A stretch of 64,000 nucleotides of DNA from DATGZH01 sp035297265 (GTDB taxonomy: Bacteria; Actinomycetota; Acidimicrobiia; Acidimicrobiales; RAAP-2). Shown one piece after another: positions 32,615 through 40,446 of this stretch; the first letter of the stretch is position 1, and every line of letters starts with the position of its first letter. The stretch is from positions 52,655 through 116,654 of the forward strand of contig DATGZH010000053.1 of NCBI GenBank assembly GCA_035297265.1, written 5' to 3'. The position numbers and the translations under genes are program-made. The notes beneath the pieces were generated by a model. That model was not told the origin of the DNA. It worked only from the letters and a program-made list of their open reading frames with translations, and did not search any database.

Positions 32615-33976
32615 ATGAGCGTGCTGGTCGACGTCGTGGTGGTGGGGCTCGGGCCCGGGGGCGAGGACGTCGGCAGCCGCCTGGCCGAGGCCGGGCTCTC
32701 GGTGGTCGGGATCGACGGACGGCTGCTCGGCGGGGAGTGCCCCTACTACGGGTGCGTCCCCTCGAAGATGATGATCCGCGCCGCCAACCTCCTGGCCGAG
32801 GGCCGACGGATCCCCGGGATGGCCGGCCAGTCCGAGGTCATGTCCTCGTGGGAACCGGTGGCCCGACGGGTCCGGGACGAGGCCACCGACGACTGGGACG
32901 ACACGGTGGCCGTGCGGCGCTTCGAGGCCACCGGGGCCCGCTTCGTCCGGGGCTGGGCCCGGCTCGACGGCCCAGGCCGGGTCACGGTCGGGGACGAGAC
33001 CTTCGAAGCCCGGCGAGCCATCGTGCTCAACCCGGGGACCGAGCCCTGGGCCCCGCCGATCCCTGGTCTGGTGGACACCCCCTACTGGACCAACCACGAG
33101 TTGATCGAGGTCGAGGAGCTGCCGGGGTCGCTCGTCGTGCTCGGCGGCGGGGCCATCGGGCTCGAGCTCGGCCAGGTCATGGCGCGCTTCGGCGTGACAG
33201 TGACCGTGGTCGAGGGGGCCGATCGCCTCCTCCCACCCGAAGAGCCGGAGTCCTCCGCGCTGATCGAGAAGATCTTCCGGTCCGAGGGGATCGGCGTCGT
33301 GACCGGTGCCCGGATCACCCGGGTCAGCCATGTCGACGGCCAGTTCACCCTGGCGCTCGAGGGAGCCGAGCCGGTCCAGGGCGACCGCCTGCTCGTGGCC
33401 ACCGGGAGGCGGAGCGACCTGGCGAAGCTCGGGGTCGGCAGCGTCGGGCTCGACGAAAGCGCCCGGACCATCCCGGTCGACGGTCGGATGCGGGCGGCCG
33501 AGGGCCTGTGGGCGATCGGCGACGTCACGGGCGCCGGTGCCTTCACCCACATCTCGATGTACCAGGCGGCCATCGCCGAGGCCGACATCTTGGGACGCGA
33601 GCATGCCGAAGGCGACTACAAGGCCCTGCCGAGGGTCACCTTCACCGATCCCGAGATCGGCTCGGTCGGGCTGAGCGAGGCGCAGGCCCGGGCGGAGGGC
33701 CTCGAGGTGCGCACGTCGTACTACGACCTCACGAAGAGCACCCGGGGGTGGATCCACAAGGTCGGCAACGACGGCTTCATCAAGCTGGTGGAAGACGCCG
33801 GCCGGGGCGTGCTGGTCGGGGCCACCTCGGCGGGTCCCGTCGGCGGCGAGGTCCTCGGCCTCCTCGCCCTGGCCGTCCACGCCGAGGTGCCGACGGCCGT
33901 CCTCGGCCAGATGATCTACGCCTACCCGACGTTCCACCGGGCCATCGAGCCGGCGGTCGACGCGCTGTTGGCCTGA
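32615..33976 (+). CDS. FAD-dependent pyridine nucleotide-disulfide oxidoreductase (dihydrolipoamide dehydrogenase-like)
   Basis: 453 residues. FAD-binding VVVGLGPGGEDVGSRLAE; redox-active disulfide GGECPYYGCVPSK (CX4C); NAD-binding SLVVLGGGAIGLELGQVMARFG; second FAD motif LWAIGDVTGAGAFTH; dimerisation domain from ~345. Dihydrolipoamide dehydrogenase ends with AHPT--E, giving the His-Glu proton relay; here the site reads AYPTFHRAIE, so the base is replaced or shifted. The electron acceptor may thus be a quinone, small thiol or other compound rather than lipoamide. No 2-oxoacid dehydrogenase genes are nearby. The ribosome site is GAAGGAGCGG. Confidence 0.85.
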   Translation: MSVLVDVVVVGLGPGGEDVGSRLAEAGLSVVGIDGRLLGGECPYYGCVPSKMMIRAANLLAEGRRIPGMAGQSEVMSSWEPVARRVRDEATDDWDDTVAVRRFEATGARFVRGWARLDGPGRVTVGDETFEARRAIVLNPGTEPWAPPIPGLVDTPYWTNHELIEVEELPGSLVVLGGGAIGLELGQVMARFGVTVTVVEGADRLLPPEEPESSALIEKIFRSEGIGVVTGARITRVSHVDGQFTLALEGAEPVQGDRLLVATGRRSDLAKLGVGSVGLDESARTIPVDGRMRAAEGLWAIGDVTGAGAFTHISMYQAAIAEADILGREHAEGDYKALPRVTFTDPEIGSVGLSEAQARAEGLEVRTSYYDLTKSTRGWIHKVGNDGFIKLVEDAGRGVLVGATSAGPVGGEVLGLLALAVHAEVPTAVLGQMIYAYPTFHRAIEPAVDALLA

Positions 33977-33983
33977 CCGGCCC

Positions 33984-34211
33984 TCAGGGCCGCTGGCAGA
34001 AGACGTGCCACCCGGCCGCCGCCCAGGCCAGGAGGGCGAGGGCCCGGCCGAGCCAGGAGCGCAGGAAGAAGCGGACCACGTCGACCGGACCGGGCAGGCG
34101 GGCCGGTCCGGCCAGGAGCGTGGCCACCGTCCAGGCGACGACGCCAACGGCGAGCACCGACCAGACCACCGCCCCCGGGACCACCGCCAGGAGCGCGCCG
34201 GGCCCGCTCAT
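33984..34211 (-). CDS. Small membrane protein (DUF6186-like)
   Basis: 75 residues with two hydrophobic helices (about 7-34 and 53-70) joined by a basic loop with RFFLRSWLGRALALLAWAAAGWH. The W-GRAL-L--W---GWH ending is the pattern I associate with DUF6186-type actinobacterial proteins. ATG 34211 overlaps the stop of the upstream membrane gene. Function unknown. Confidence 0.55.
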   Translation of the reverse strand: MSGPGALLAVVPGAVVWSVLAVGVVAWTVATLLAGPARLPGPVDVVRFFLRSWLGRALALLAWAAAGWHVFCQRP

Positions 34212-34627
34212 CGCTCCTCGGTCCGCCAGCCGGCGGCCAGGTAGAGGCCGAGGCCGAGCCACAGGGCGAAGACCACGGCCCGGCCGAGCCGGTAGCGGAT
34301 GACGTGGCCGATCCAGTAACTGAGGGTGGGGAGGGCGTGCGCCTGGACGATGAAGCTCACGAGGTCCCAGGCGACCACGGCCCCGAGGAGGACGGTCCAC
34401 ACCGCCACCCCGACCTCGTAGCGCGAGCGCGAGACGTGACGAGGCCGGGCTGCGGCCAGCCAATCGGCGCTCCCGACCCGCTGTCGGCCGCGACCGAGGA
34501 CGACCGCGGCGACGGCGACCGCGACCACCATGGCGGCCACGCTGTCGTGCGCCGCCGCACTGTCGCGGGAGCGGGCACCCTCCCACCAGGCGAAGGCCGT
34601 CAGGAGGACGACGGCCACGGGCACCAC
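34208..34627 (-). CDS. Small membrane protein, paired with and partly similar to the downstream gene
   Basis: About 139 residues with three to four hydrophobic segments. The ending YRLGRAVVFALWLGLGLYLAAGWR resembles the end of the next protein, suggesting related two-helix modules. The start is uncertain: GTG 34627 begins the first hydrophobic segment, and the frame is open further upstream into the kdp leader region without a plausible signal. Function unknown. Confidence 0.45.
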   Translation of the reverse strand: MVPVAVVLLTAFAWWEGARSRDSAAAHDSVAAMVVAVAVAAVVLGRGRQRVGSADWLAAARPRHVSRSRYEVGVAVWTVLLGAVVAWDLVSFIVQAHALPTLSYWIGHVIRYRLGRAVVFALWLGLGLYLAAGWRTEER

Positions 34628-34770
34628 GACTCGGGTAGCGCGAGCGGAGCGGTGGGGAACGATGGCGGCATCGTAACGTCCCGTTGACAGGGAACATCGA
34701 TGGCCCCCGGGGCGTTGAATTAAGTGAAGGCAGTGGTATGAGGGAGTAGCAAGAGAAAGGGAGGTCGGCC

Positions 34771-34806
34771 ATGATGAGCAGAGGAGTGATTCAGCCAGAA
34801 GGCTGA
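34771..34806 (+). CDS. 11-codon leader ORF in the kdp leader
   Basis: Encodes MMSRGVIQPEG. The ribosome site is GGGAGGT about 6 nt upstream of the first ATG. The stop lies inside the first AGGCTGATCGGCC copy. It is a candidate regulatory peptide; chance cannot be excluded for so short an ORF. Confidence 0.3.
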   Translation: MMSRGVIQPEG

Positions 34807-34863
34807 TCGGCCGAGCGCAGCACCCCTCGTGGTAGAGGGGTCTCGCCGCAGCGTTTGGGCGAC

Positions 34864-34882
34864 AGGCCTCTTGAGGCCTTTT
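34864..34882 (+). terminator. Terminator-like hairpin inside the kdp leader
   Basis: AGGCCT-CTTG-AGGCCT followed by TTT. It is the only hairpin with a T run that I saw in this region, and it lies ~210 nt before the first kdp gene, so it could act as an attenuator. Confidence 0.4.
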
Positions 34883-34925
34883 CGCACTGGTCACGGCACC
34901 TTGAGCCTCGCTGCATTGGTCGCTG

Positions 34926-34940
34926 TTGTGAGGCTGATCG
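34926..34940 (+). promoter_or_regulatory. 15-base element TTGTGAGGCTGATCG shared by both kdp upstream regions
   Basis: Identical to minus strand 53415-53401 upstream of kdp operon 2. In both places a TTGA motif begins 25-26 nt upstream, so it may overlap a promoter or be a KdpE operator. Confidence 0.45.
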
Positions 34941-35093
34941 GCCTTCCCCTTACCAGTATGAACAGAGGACGCCCGTCCCGCCCGGAGCAGGTTGGGGCGG
35001 GCGCTTTCGCGTCCGGGGCCCGTTGACGAAGTCTTTACGGCCGGGACCGGCTCCTTGACCCCCTATTGACGGGGGCGGCGCGACCCTCGCTGC

Positions 35094-35177
35094 ATGGCTG
35101 ATTTCCTCGGTGTCCTCGGTATCGCCATCTTCGTGGCGGCGATGTTGGGGCTGATCTGGGCCCTGGAGCGGGTGTGA
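35094..35177 (+). CDS. 27-residue single-helix protein at the head of kdp operon 1
   Basis: Nearly all hydrophobic: MADFLGVLGIAIFVA then AMLGLIWALERV, one membrane helix. The stop overlaps the kdpF start (GTGTGA). The small protein heading kdp operon 2 (53098-53301) has a matching AFFTAMVGL stretch, so the two are probably related. It may assist or regulate assembly of the pump, as KdpF does (inference). Confidence 0.55.
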   Translation: MADFLGVLGIAIFVAAMLGLIWALERV

Positions 35178-35263
35178 CCGTCGTCCAGGGTCTCCTGCTC
35201 GGGCTGTCGATCCTGACGTTCATCTACCTCGGGATCGCCATGTTCAAGCCGGAGTGGTTCTAG
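35174..35263 (+). CDS. kdpF: KdpF, small subunit of the potassium-transporting ATPase
   Basis: 29 residues, one helix: MTVVQGLLLGLSILTF then IYLGIAMFKPEWF. The Y-x-x-x-A-x-x-x-P-E-x-F ending is the KdpF signature. In E. coli, KdpF stabilises the KdpABC complex like a lipid. GTG 35174 overlaps the preceding small ORF, and kdpA begins at the base after its stop. Confidence 0.8.
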   Translation: MTVVQGLLLGLSILTFIYLGIAMFKPEWF

Positions 35264-36955
35264 GTGGGCTTCTTCTGGACCTGTGTCGCCCTGGTGGTGG
35301 CGCTTGGTCTCACCTGGCGCTTCCTCGGCTCCTACATGGTGGGCGTCTACGAGGGCCGGGTTCGCTGGATGTGGTGGCTCGAGCGTCCCATCTACCGCCT
35401 GCTCGGGACGGACCCGGACACCGAGCAGAGCTGGAAGCGCTACGCGGCCTCGGTCGTCTGGTTCTCGGGTTTCTCGTTCCTCGCCACCTACGCCATCTTG
35501 CGGCTCCAGGGGCACATCGGCCTGTGGAACCCGCTCCACTTCGGCTCGGTCGGCCCCGCCCTCTCGTGGAACACCTCGGCCTCGTTCCTGACCAACACGA
35601 ACTGGCAGAACTACGGCGGCGAGACGACGATGTCGTACTTCAGCCAGATGACCGCGCTCACGGTCCAGCAGTTCGTGACGCCGGCCGTCGGTATGGCCGC
35701 CGCGGTGGCCCTCGTGCGGGGCTTCTCCCGGAAGAACTCCTCGACCATCGGCAACTTCTGGGTCGACCTGACCCGGAGCCTCCTCTACGTGCTGCTGCCG
35801 ATGGCTTTCATCGGGGGCGTCATCTTCGTCGGGCAGGGAGCGGTGCAGACGCTCGGTGGCCCGGCCCACATCCACAACGTGCTGAACGGGGTCACCCAGA
35901 TCATCGCCCTCGGCCCCATCGGCTTCATGGAGGCCATCAAGCAGCTCGGGACGAACGGCGGCGGGTTCTTGAACGCCAACTCCGCCACGACCTTCGAGAA
36001 CCCGACCGGCTTCACCAACTTCCTCTCCATCTACCTGCTGCTCGCGATCCCCTTCGCCCTGACCTACGTGTTCGGGAAGATGGTGGGCTCCGTGCGGCAG
36101 GGCGTCGCCGTCCTCTCGGCGATGGTGATCATCTTCGCCGTCTGGGTGGGCTTCACCTCCTACGCCGAGCATCAGAACAATCCGGCGGTCGCCGCGGCCG
36201 GTGTGCACAGCCAGCCGACGGGCAATACGGTCGGCAAGGAGGTGCGCTTCGGCGACACCTCGACCGCCCTCTTCGGCGTGGCCTCGACCAACACCTCGAC
36301 GGGATCGGCCGACGCCTCCTACGACTCGTTCACCGCACTCGGGGGCTTCGGCCTCATGACCGGCATGATGCTCGGGGAGGTGACCCCGGGCGGCGTGGGG
36401 AGCGGGATGTACACGATCCTCATCTACGCCGTGATCGCGGTGTTCATCGGTGGCCTCATGATCGGGCGAACACCCGAGTACCTGGGGAAGAAGATCCAGG
36501 CCCGGGAGGTGAAGCTGGCGGGCCTGGGCGCCCTCGTGATGCCGATCATCGTGCTGGTCTTCACGGGCATCGCCGTGTCGATCCATGCCGGCCGGGCCGG
36601 TCCATTGAACGCCGGACCACACGGGTTCTCCGAGATCCTCTACGCCCTCACGTCGCAGGGGAACAACAACGGGTCGGCCTTCGGTGGGCTGACGGGCAAC
36701 ACGACCTTCTACAACGTCATCGGCGGTGTGGACATGTTGCTCGGCCGGTTCGCCATCATGATCCCGGCCCTCGCCCTGGGCGGTGCGCTGGCAGCCAAGA
36801 ACGTGGTGCCCGAGTCGCTCGGGACGTTCCGCACCGACAACGGCATGTTCGTGGGCCTCCTCATCGGCGTGATCATCATCATCGGGGGTCTCACCTTCTT
36901 CCCCGCCGTCTCGCTCGGCCCGTTGGTCGAGCAGTTCACCCACCACTTCTTCTGA
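35264..36955 (+). CDS. kdpA: KdpA, potassium-binding channel subunit of Kdp ATPase (system 1)
   Basis: 563 residues, about ten membrane helices. Selectivity-filter loops are typical of the superfamily of K+ transporters: TNTNWQNYGGE, LGTNGGGFLNANSATTFENP, EVTPGGVGSGMY and SQGNNNGSAFGG. Also VGNFWVD-like TIGNFWVDLTRS and GRTPEYLGKKIQAREVKL. KdpA conducts K+ from outside toward KdpB. GTG 35264 follows the kdpF stop directly; the kdpA stop shares a base with the kdpB ATG. Full length for the family. Confidence 0.97.
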   Translation: MGFFWTCVALVVALGLTWRFLGSYMVGVYEGRVRWMWWLERPIYRLLGTDPDTEQSWKRYAASVVWFSGFSFLATYAILRLQGHIGLWNPLHFGSVGPALSWNTSASFLTNTNWQNYGGETTMSYFSQMTALTVQQFVTPAVGMAAAVALVRGFSRKNSSTIGNFWVDLTRSLLYVLLPMAFIGGVIFVGQGAVQTLGGPAHIHNVLNGVTQIIALGPIGFMEAIKQLGTNGGGFLNANSATTFENPTGFTNFLSIYLLLAIPFALTYVFGKMVGSVRQGVAVLSAMVIIFAVWVGFTSYAEHQNNPAVAAAGVHSQPTGNTVGKEVRFGDTSTALFGVASTNTSTGSADASYDSFTALGGFGLMTGMMLGEVTPGGVGSGMYTILIYAVIAVFIGGLMIGRTPEYLGKKIQAREVKLAGLGALVMPIIVLVFTGIAVSIHAGRAGPLNAGPHGFSEILYALTSQGNNNGSAFGGLTGNTTFYNVIGGVDMLLGRFAIMIPALALGGALAAKNVVPESLGTFRTDNGMFVGLLIGVIIIIGGLTFFPAVSLGPLVEQFTHHFF

Positions 36956-39099
36956 TGGAAGACGACAACATGTCCGACACCCCTCAGCCCAGCGAGACCG
37001 ACGCCGCCGGCAGCGGAACGGCCACGGCCACGGCCGGCACGGCGAGCGGGATTACCGAGGCCCACGGCGTGGCCCAGTCCCGCACCCTGTTCGACCGGGA
37101 GATCCTCGGTCAGGCCCTGGTGGGTTCCTTCAAGAAGCTCGATCCACGGGTGCAGATCAGGAACCCGGTGATGTTCGTCGTCCTGCTCGGGACGGTGGTG
37201 ACCTTCATCGAGTCCCTGGCCAAGCCGACGTTGTTCGACTGGTCGATCACGATCTGGCTGTTCCTGACCGTGCTGTTCGCCAACTTCGCCGAGGCCATGG
37301 CCGAGGGTCGGGGCAAGGCCCAGGCCGACACGCTCCGGCGGATGCGCTCGGAGACCGAGGCCCGCCGGTTGCGGCTCGACGGGACCGAGGAGATGGTGCC
37401 GGCGGCCGAGCTCCAGAAGGGCGACCTCGTCGTCTGCGAGGCCAATGACGTGATCCCCTCGGACGGCGAAATCATCGAGGGCGTCGCCTCGGTCGACGAG
37501 TCGGCGATCACCGGCGAGTCGGCGCCGGTCATCCGGGAGTCGGGTGGCGACCGCTCGGCCGTGACCGGTGGCACCAAGGTGCTCTCGGACCGGATCGTGG
37601 TCCGGATCACCGCCGAGCGGGGCCAGACCTTCCTCGACCGGATGATCACCCTCGTCGAAGGGGCCAACCGGCAGAAGACGCCGAACGAGATTGCCCTCAC
37701 GATCCTCCTGGCCGTCCTCACCATCATCTTCATCCCGGTCGTGGTCGTCCTCCAGCCGTTCGGCGCCTACGCCGTCTCCCAGGGCGCGCCGACCTCGGTC
37801 GTCTCGGTCGTCATCTTGGTGTCGCTGCTCGTCTGCCTCATCCCGACGACCATCGGGGCGCTCCTCTCGGCCATCGGCATCGCCGGCATGGACCGGCTCG
37901 TGCAGCGCAACGTGCTCGCCATGAGCGGCCGGGCCGTCGAGGCGGCGGGCGACGTCCAGACGCTCCTCCTCGACAAGACCGGCACTATCACGCTCGGGAA
38001 CCGGATGGCCTCGGACTTCTACCCGGCCTCGGGCCACACCGAGGAGGAGGTGGCCGACGCCGCCCAGATGGCCTCGCTGGCCGACGAGACGCCCGAGGGG
38101 CGTTCGATCGTGGTCCTGGCCAAAGAGCGCTTCGGCATCCGCGAGCGTGTGCTCACGGGGGACCACACGTTCGTCCCGTTCTCGGCCACGACGCGGATGT
38201 CTGGCCTCGACCTCGACGGCCGCCAGATCAGGAAGGGCGCGGCCGAGGCCGTGAAGACCTGGGCCGTCGAGCAGGGCGGCACGGTCCCGGCCGGGCTCGA
38301 CGACATCGTCGACCGCATCTCCCGGGCCGGCTCGACGCCCCTCGTCGTGGCCGTCGGCCCCGAGATCCTCGGTGTGATCGAGCTGAAGGACGTCGTGAAG
38401 CAGGGGATCGCCGAGAAGTTCGGCGAGATGCGGAAGATGGGCATCCGTACCGTCATGATCACCGGTGACAACCCGCTCACCGCGGCGGCTATCGCCCAGG
38501 AGGCGGGCGTCGACGACTACCTGGCCGAGGCGACGCCCGAGACGAAGATGGAGCTCATCAGGAATGAGCAGGAGGGCGGGAAGCTCGTGGCCATGACCGG
38601 CGACGGCACGAACGACGCCCCCGCCCTCGCCCAGGCCGACGTCGGCGTGGCGATGAACACGGGCACGACGGCGGCCAAAGAGGCCGGCAACATGGTCGAC
38701 CTCGACTCCAACCCCACGAAGCTCATCGACGTCGTCGAGATCGGCAAGCAGCTCCTCATCACCCGGGGCTCCCTCACGACCTTCTCCATCGCCAACGACG
38801 TGGCCAAGTACTTCGCCATCATCCCGGCCCTCTTCGTCTTCACCTACCCGGCGCTGAAGTCGCTCAACATCATGCACCTGCACAACGCGCGGAGCGCGGT
38901 GCTGTCCGCCGTGATCTTCAACGCCCTCGTCATCGTGGCGCTCATCCCGCTGGCGCTGCGCGGGGTGCGCTTCCGGGCCACGACCGCGGCCTCCATCCTG
39001 CGCCGCAACGTCTTCATCTACGGCATCGGGGGGATCATCGCCCCGTTCATCTTCATCAAGCTGATCGATCTCTTCCTGACCGCGGTGGGGTGGTACTGA
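36955..39099 (+). CDS. kdpB: KdpB, ATP-hydrolysing subunit of Kdp ATPase (system 1)
   Basis: 714 residues, a P-type ATPase. Phosphorylation site LLDKTGTITLGN; actuator ITGESAPV; hinge MITGDNPLTAAAIA; GDGTNDAPALAQADVGVAMNTGT. Also ANFAEAMAEGRGKAQAD and TPNEIALTILL, both typical of KdpB. A ~45-residue Ser/Thr/Ala-rich N-terminal tail precedes the core. The ATG overlaps the kdpA stop (TGATG), and its own stop overlaps kdpC the same way, giving tight stoichiometric coupling. Confidence 0.97.
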   Translation: MEDDNMSDTPQPSETDAAGSGTATATAGTASGITEAHGVAQSRTLFDREILGQALVGSFKKLDPRVQIRNPVMFVVLLGTVVTFIESLAKPTLFDWSITIWLFLTVLFANFAEAMAEGRGKAQADTLRRMRSETEARRLRLDGTEEMVPAAELQKGDLVVCEANDVIPSDGEIIEGVASVDESAITGESAPVIRESGGDRSAVTGGTKVLSDRIVVRITAERGQTFLDRMITLVEGANRQKTPNEIALTILLAVLTIIFIPVVVVLQPFGAYAVSQGAPTSVVSVVILVSLLVCLIPTTIGALLSAIGIAGMDRLVQRNVLAMSGRAVEAAGDVQTLLLDKTGTITLGNRMASDFYPASGHTEEEVADAAQMASLADETPEGRSIVVLAKERFGIRERVLTGDHTFVPFSATTRMSGLDLDGRQIRKGAAEAVKTWAVEQGGTVPAGLDDIVDRISRAGSTPLVVAVGPEILGVIELKDVVKQGIAEKFGEMRKMGIRTVMITGDNPLTAAAIAQEAGVDDYLAEATPETKMELIRNEQEGGKLVAMTGDGTNDAPALAQADVGVAMNTGTTAAKEAGNMVDLDSNPTKLIDVVEIGKQLLITRGSLTTFSIANDVAKYFAIIPALFVFTYPALKSLNIMHLHNARSAVLSAVIFNALVIVALIPLALRGVRFRATTAASILRRNVFIYGIGGIIAPFIFIKLIDLFLTAVGWY

Positions 39100-39704
39100 T
39101 GGGACACGTCCGTCGGGCGATCATCTTCGTCGTCATCTGCTTCGTGCTGTTCGGTCTGGCCTACCCCCTGGCCGGGACGGGCGTGGCCCAGCTCTTCTTC
39201 AAGCACCAGGCCGACGGCTCGATCACCGCCAACGGGTCCACGCTCATCGGCCAGAACTGGGAGAGCACCCGCTGGTTCCACGGCCGACCGGACGACTTCG
39301 GCCCGTATCACGCCACGGCCAAGACCAAGCAGCAGGCCGATGTCTCGGGTGACAACCCCTACGAGGCCAACGGCGTGCTCGGCGAGTCCGGGGCCACGAA
39401 CTACGGCCCCCGCTCAAAGACGCTGGTGCAGTACACGCGCGAGCTCGTCGTCTGGTGGCACGCCCACGGCGTCCAGCCCACGTCGGACCTCGTGACGACG
39501 TCGGGGAGCGGGTACGACCCCGACATCAGCCCGCAGGACGCCTACGTGCAGATCCCGATGGTCTCCCAGGCCACCGGCATCTCGCCGGCCCGTCTGCGCT
39601 CGCTGATTGCCAGCCAGGTGCAGGGGGCCCAGCTCGGCTTTCTCGGCGCCCCGTACATCGTCGTCCTCAACCTGAACGAGGCCCTGGCCAAGCTGGAGGG
39701 CTGA
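39099..39704 (+). CDS. kdpC: KdpC subunit of Kdp ATPase (system 1)
   Basis: 201 residues. One N-terminal membrane helix (AIIFVVICFVLFGLAYPLAG) and an extracytoplasmic domain: LIGQNWESTRWFHGRPDDF, SGSGYDPDISPQDAYVQIP and VSQATGISPARLRSLI, then GFLGAPYIVVLNLNEAL. KdpC stabilises the complex and is thought to raise the pump's affinity. Ends 21 nt before the convergent kdpE stop. Confidence 0.95.
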   Translation: MGHVRRAIIFVVICFVLFGLAYPLAGTGVAQLFFKHQADGSITANGSTLIGQNWESTRWFHGRPDDFGPYHATAKTKQQADVSGDNPYEANGVLGESGATNYGPRSKTLVQYTRELVVWWHAHGVQPTSDLVTTSGSGYDPDISPQDAYVQIPMVSQATGISPARLRSLIASQVQGAQLGFLGAPYIVVLNLNEALAKLEG

Positions 39705-39725
39705 AGCCGCGGCGCCCGGTCGTCG

Positions 39726-40445
39726 TCAACCGGCGGCGGTGGGGTCGGGCGCCGGGTTCGGCTCGGCTTCGCCCGTCGGGACGAGCTGGTAGCCGATGCC
39801 CGGCTGCGTGCGGAGCATCGACCCGGCGTCGCCCAGCTTGCGCCGCAGCCGGTGGGTATAGACCCGCAGGTAGTGGGCCTCGTTGCCGTAGGCCGACCCC
39901 CACACGTCGCGCAGGATCATCTGGTGCGTGCAGACCTTGCCGGCATGGCGGGCCAGATAGGCGAGGAGGTCGAACTCCCGGGCGGTGAGTTCGAGCGGCC
40001 GGCCGTCGAGCTCGGCCATGTGGTGCACGAGGTCGACGTGGAGGCGCCCGACGTCGAGCTCGCTCGGACTGCCCTTCTCCCGGCCGCCGCTCCGCCGGAG
40101 GGCCACCCGCAGGCGGGCCTCGAGCTCGGCCATTCCGAACGGCTTGGTCACGTAGTCGTCGGCCCCGCTGTCGAGGGCGGCCACCTTGCGGGCTTCGTCG
40201 CCCGCCGCGGACAGCACGATCACCGGCGCCTCGGTGAACTGCCTGATCCGTCGGCAGACCTCGATCCCGTCGAGGTCGGGCAGCCCGAGGTCGAGCACGA
40301 CGACGTCGGGGCGGGCGAGCGAGGCCTGGGTGACGCCTTCCTCGCCGCTCCGGGCCAACACCACGTCGTGGCCCCGGGCCGAGATGGCGATGCGCAGTGC
40401 CCGGAGGAGCGCCTGATCGTCGTCGACGACGAGGACGGTGGCCAC
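39726..40445 (-). CDS. kdpE: KdpE-like OmpR-family response regulator
   Basis: 239 residues. Receiver VLVVDDDQALLRALRIAI; phosphoacceptor Asp in VVVLDLGLPDLDG; Lys in DYVTKPFG. Winged-helix domain LTAREFDLLAYLARHAGKVCTHQMIL then RDVWGSAYGNEAHYLRVYTHRLRRKL, very close to KdpE. GTG 40445 starts 1 nt after the sensor kinase stop. Convergent with kdpFABC and presumably its activator; the 15-base element shared by the two kdp upstream regions is a candidate target (inference). Confidence 0.93.
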   Translation of the reverse strand: MATVLVVDDDQALLRALRIAISARGHDVVLARSGEEGVTQASLARPDVVVLDLGLPDLDGIEVCRRIRQFTEAPVIVLSAAGDEARKVAALDSGADDYVTKPFGMAELEARLRVALRRSGGREKGSPSELDVGRLHVDLVHHMAELDGRPLELTAREFDLLAYLARHAGKVCTHQMILRDVWGSAYGNEAHYLRVYTHRLRRKLGDAGSMLRTQPGIGYQLVPTGEAEPNPAPDPTAAG

Positions 40446-40446
40446 C

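Larger units (their letters stand above)
34628..35093 (+). promoter_or_regulatory. Long structured leader/promoter region of kdp operon 1
   Basis: 466 bases of lower GC. A candidate promoter is TTGAAT (34715-34720), 16 nt, TATGAG (34737-34742). Downstream lie an 11-codon ORF, a CCCCTC/GAGGGG hairpin (34823-34840), a hairpin with T tract (34864-34882), and a CCCGCCC/GGGCGGG hairpin (34977-35001). The 13-mer AGGCTGATCGGCC occurs twice (34800-34812 and 34931-34943). The second copy lies in TTGTGAGGCTGATCG, also found upstream of kdp operon 2. The parts suggest attenuation and/or an operator; no known riboswitch consensus was recognised. Confidence 0.5.

Noticed and set aside
34684..34689. TTGACA as the -35 box of the kdp operon
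   Set aside because: No acceptable -10 hexamer lies 16-18 nt downstream; TTGAAT-16 nt-TATGAG at 34715-34742 fits better.
34690..35093. Known c-di-AMP (ydaO) or M-box riboswitch in the kdp leader
   Set aside because: Looked for because of the potassium context, but the conserved core sequences of these classes as I know them were not found. The region is kept as an unassigned structured leader.
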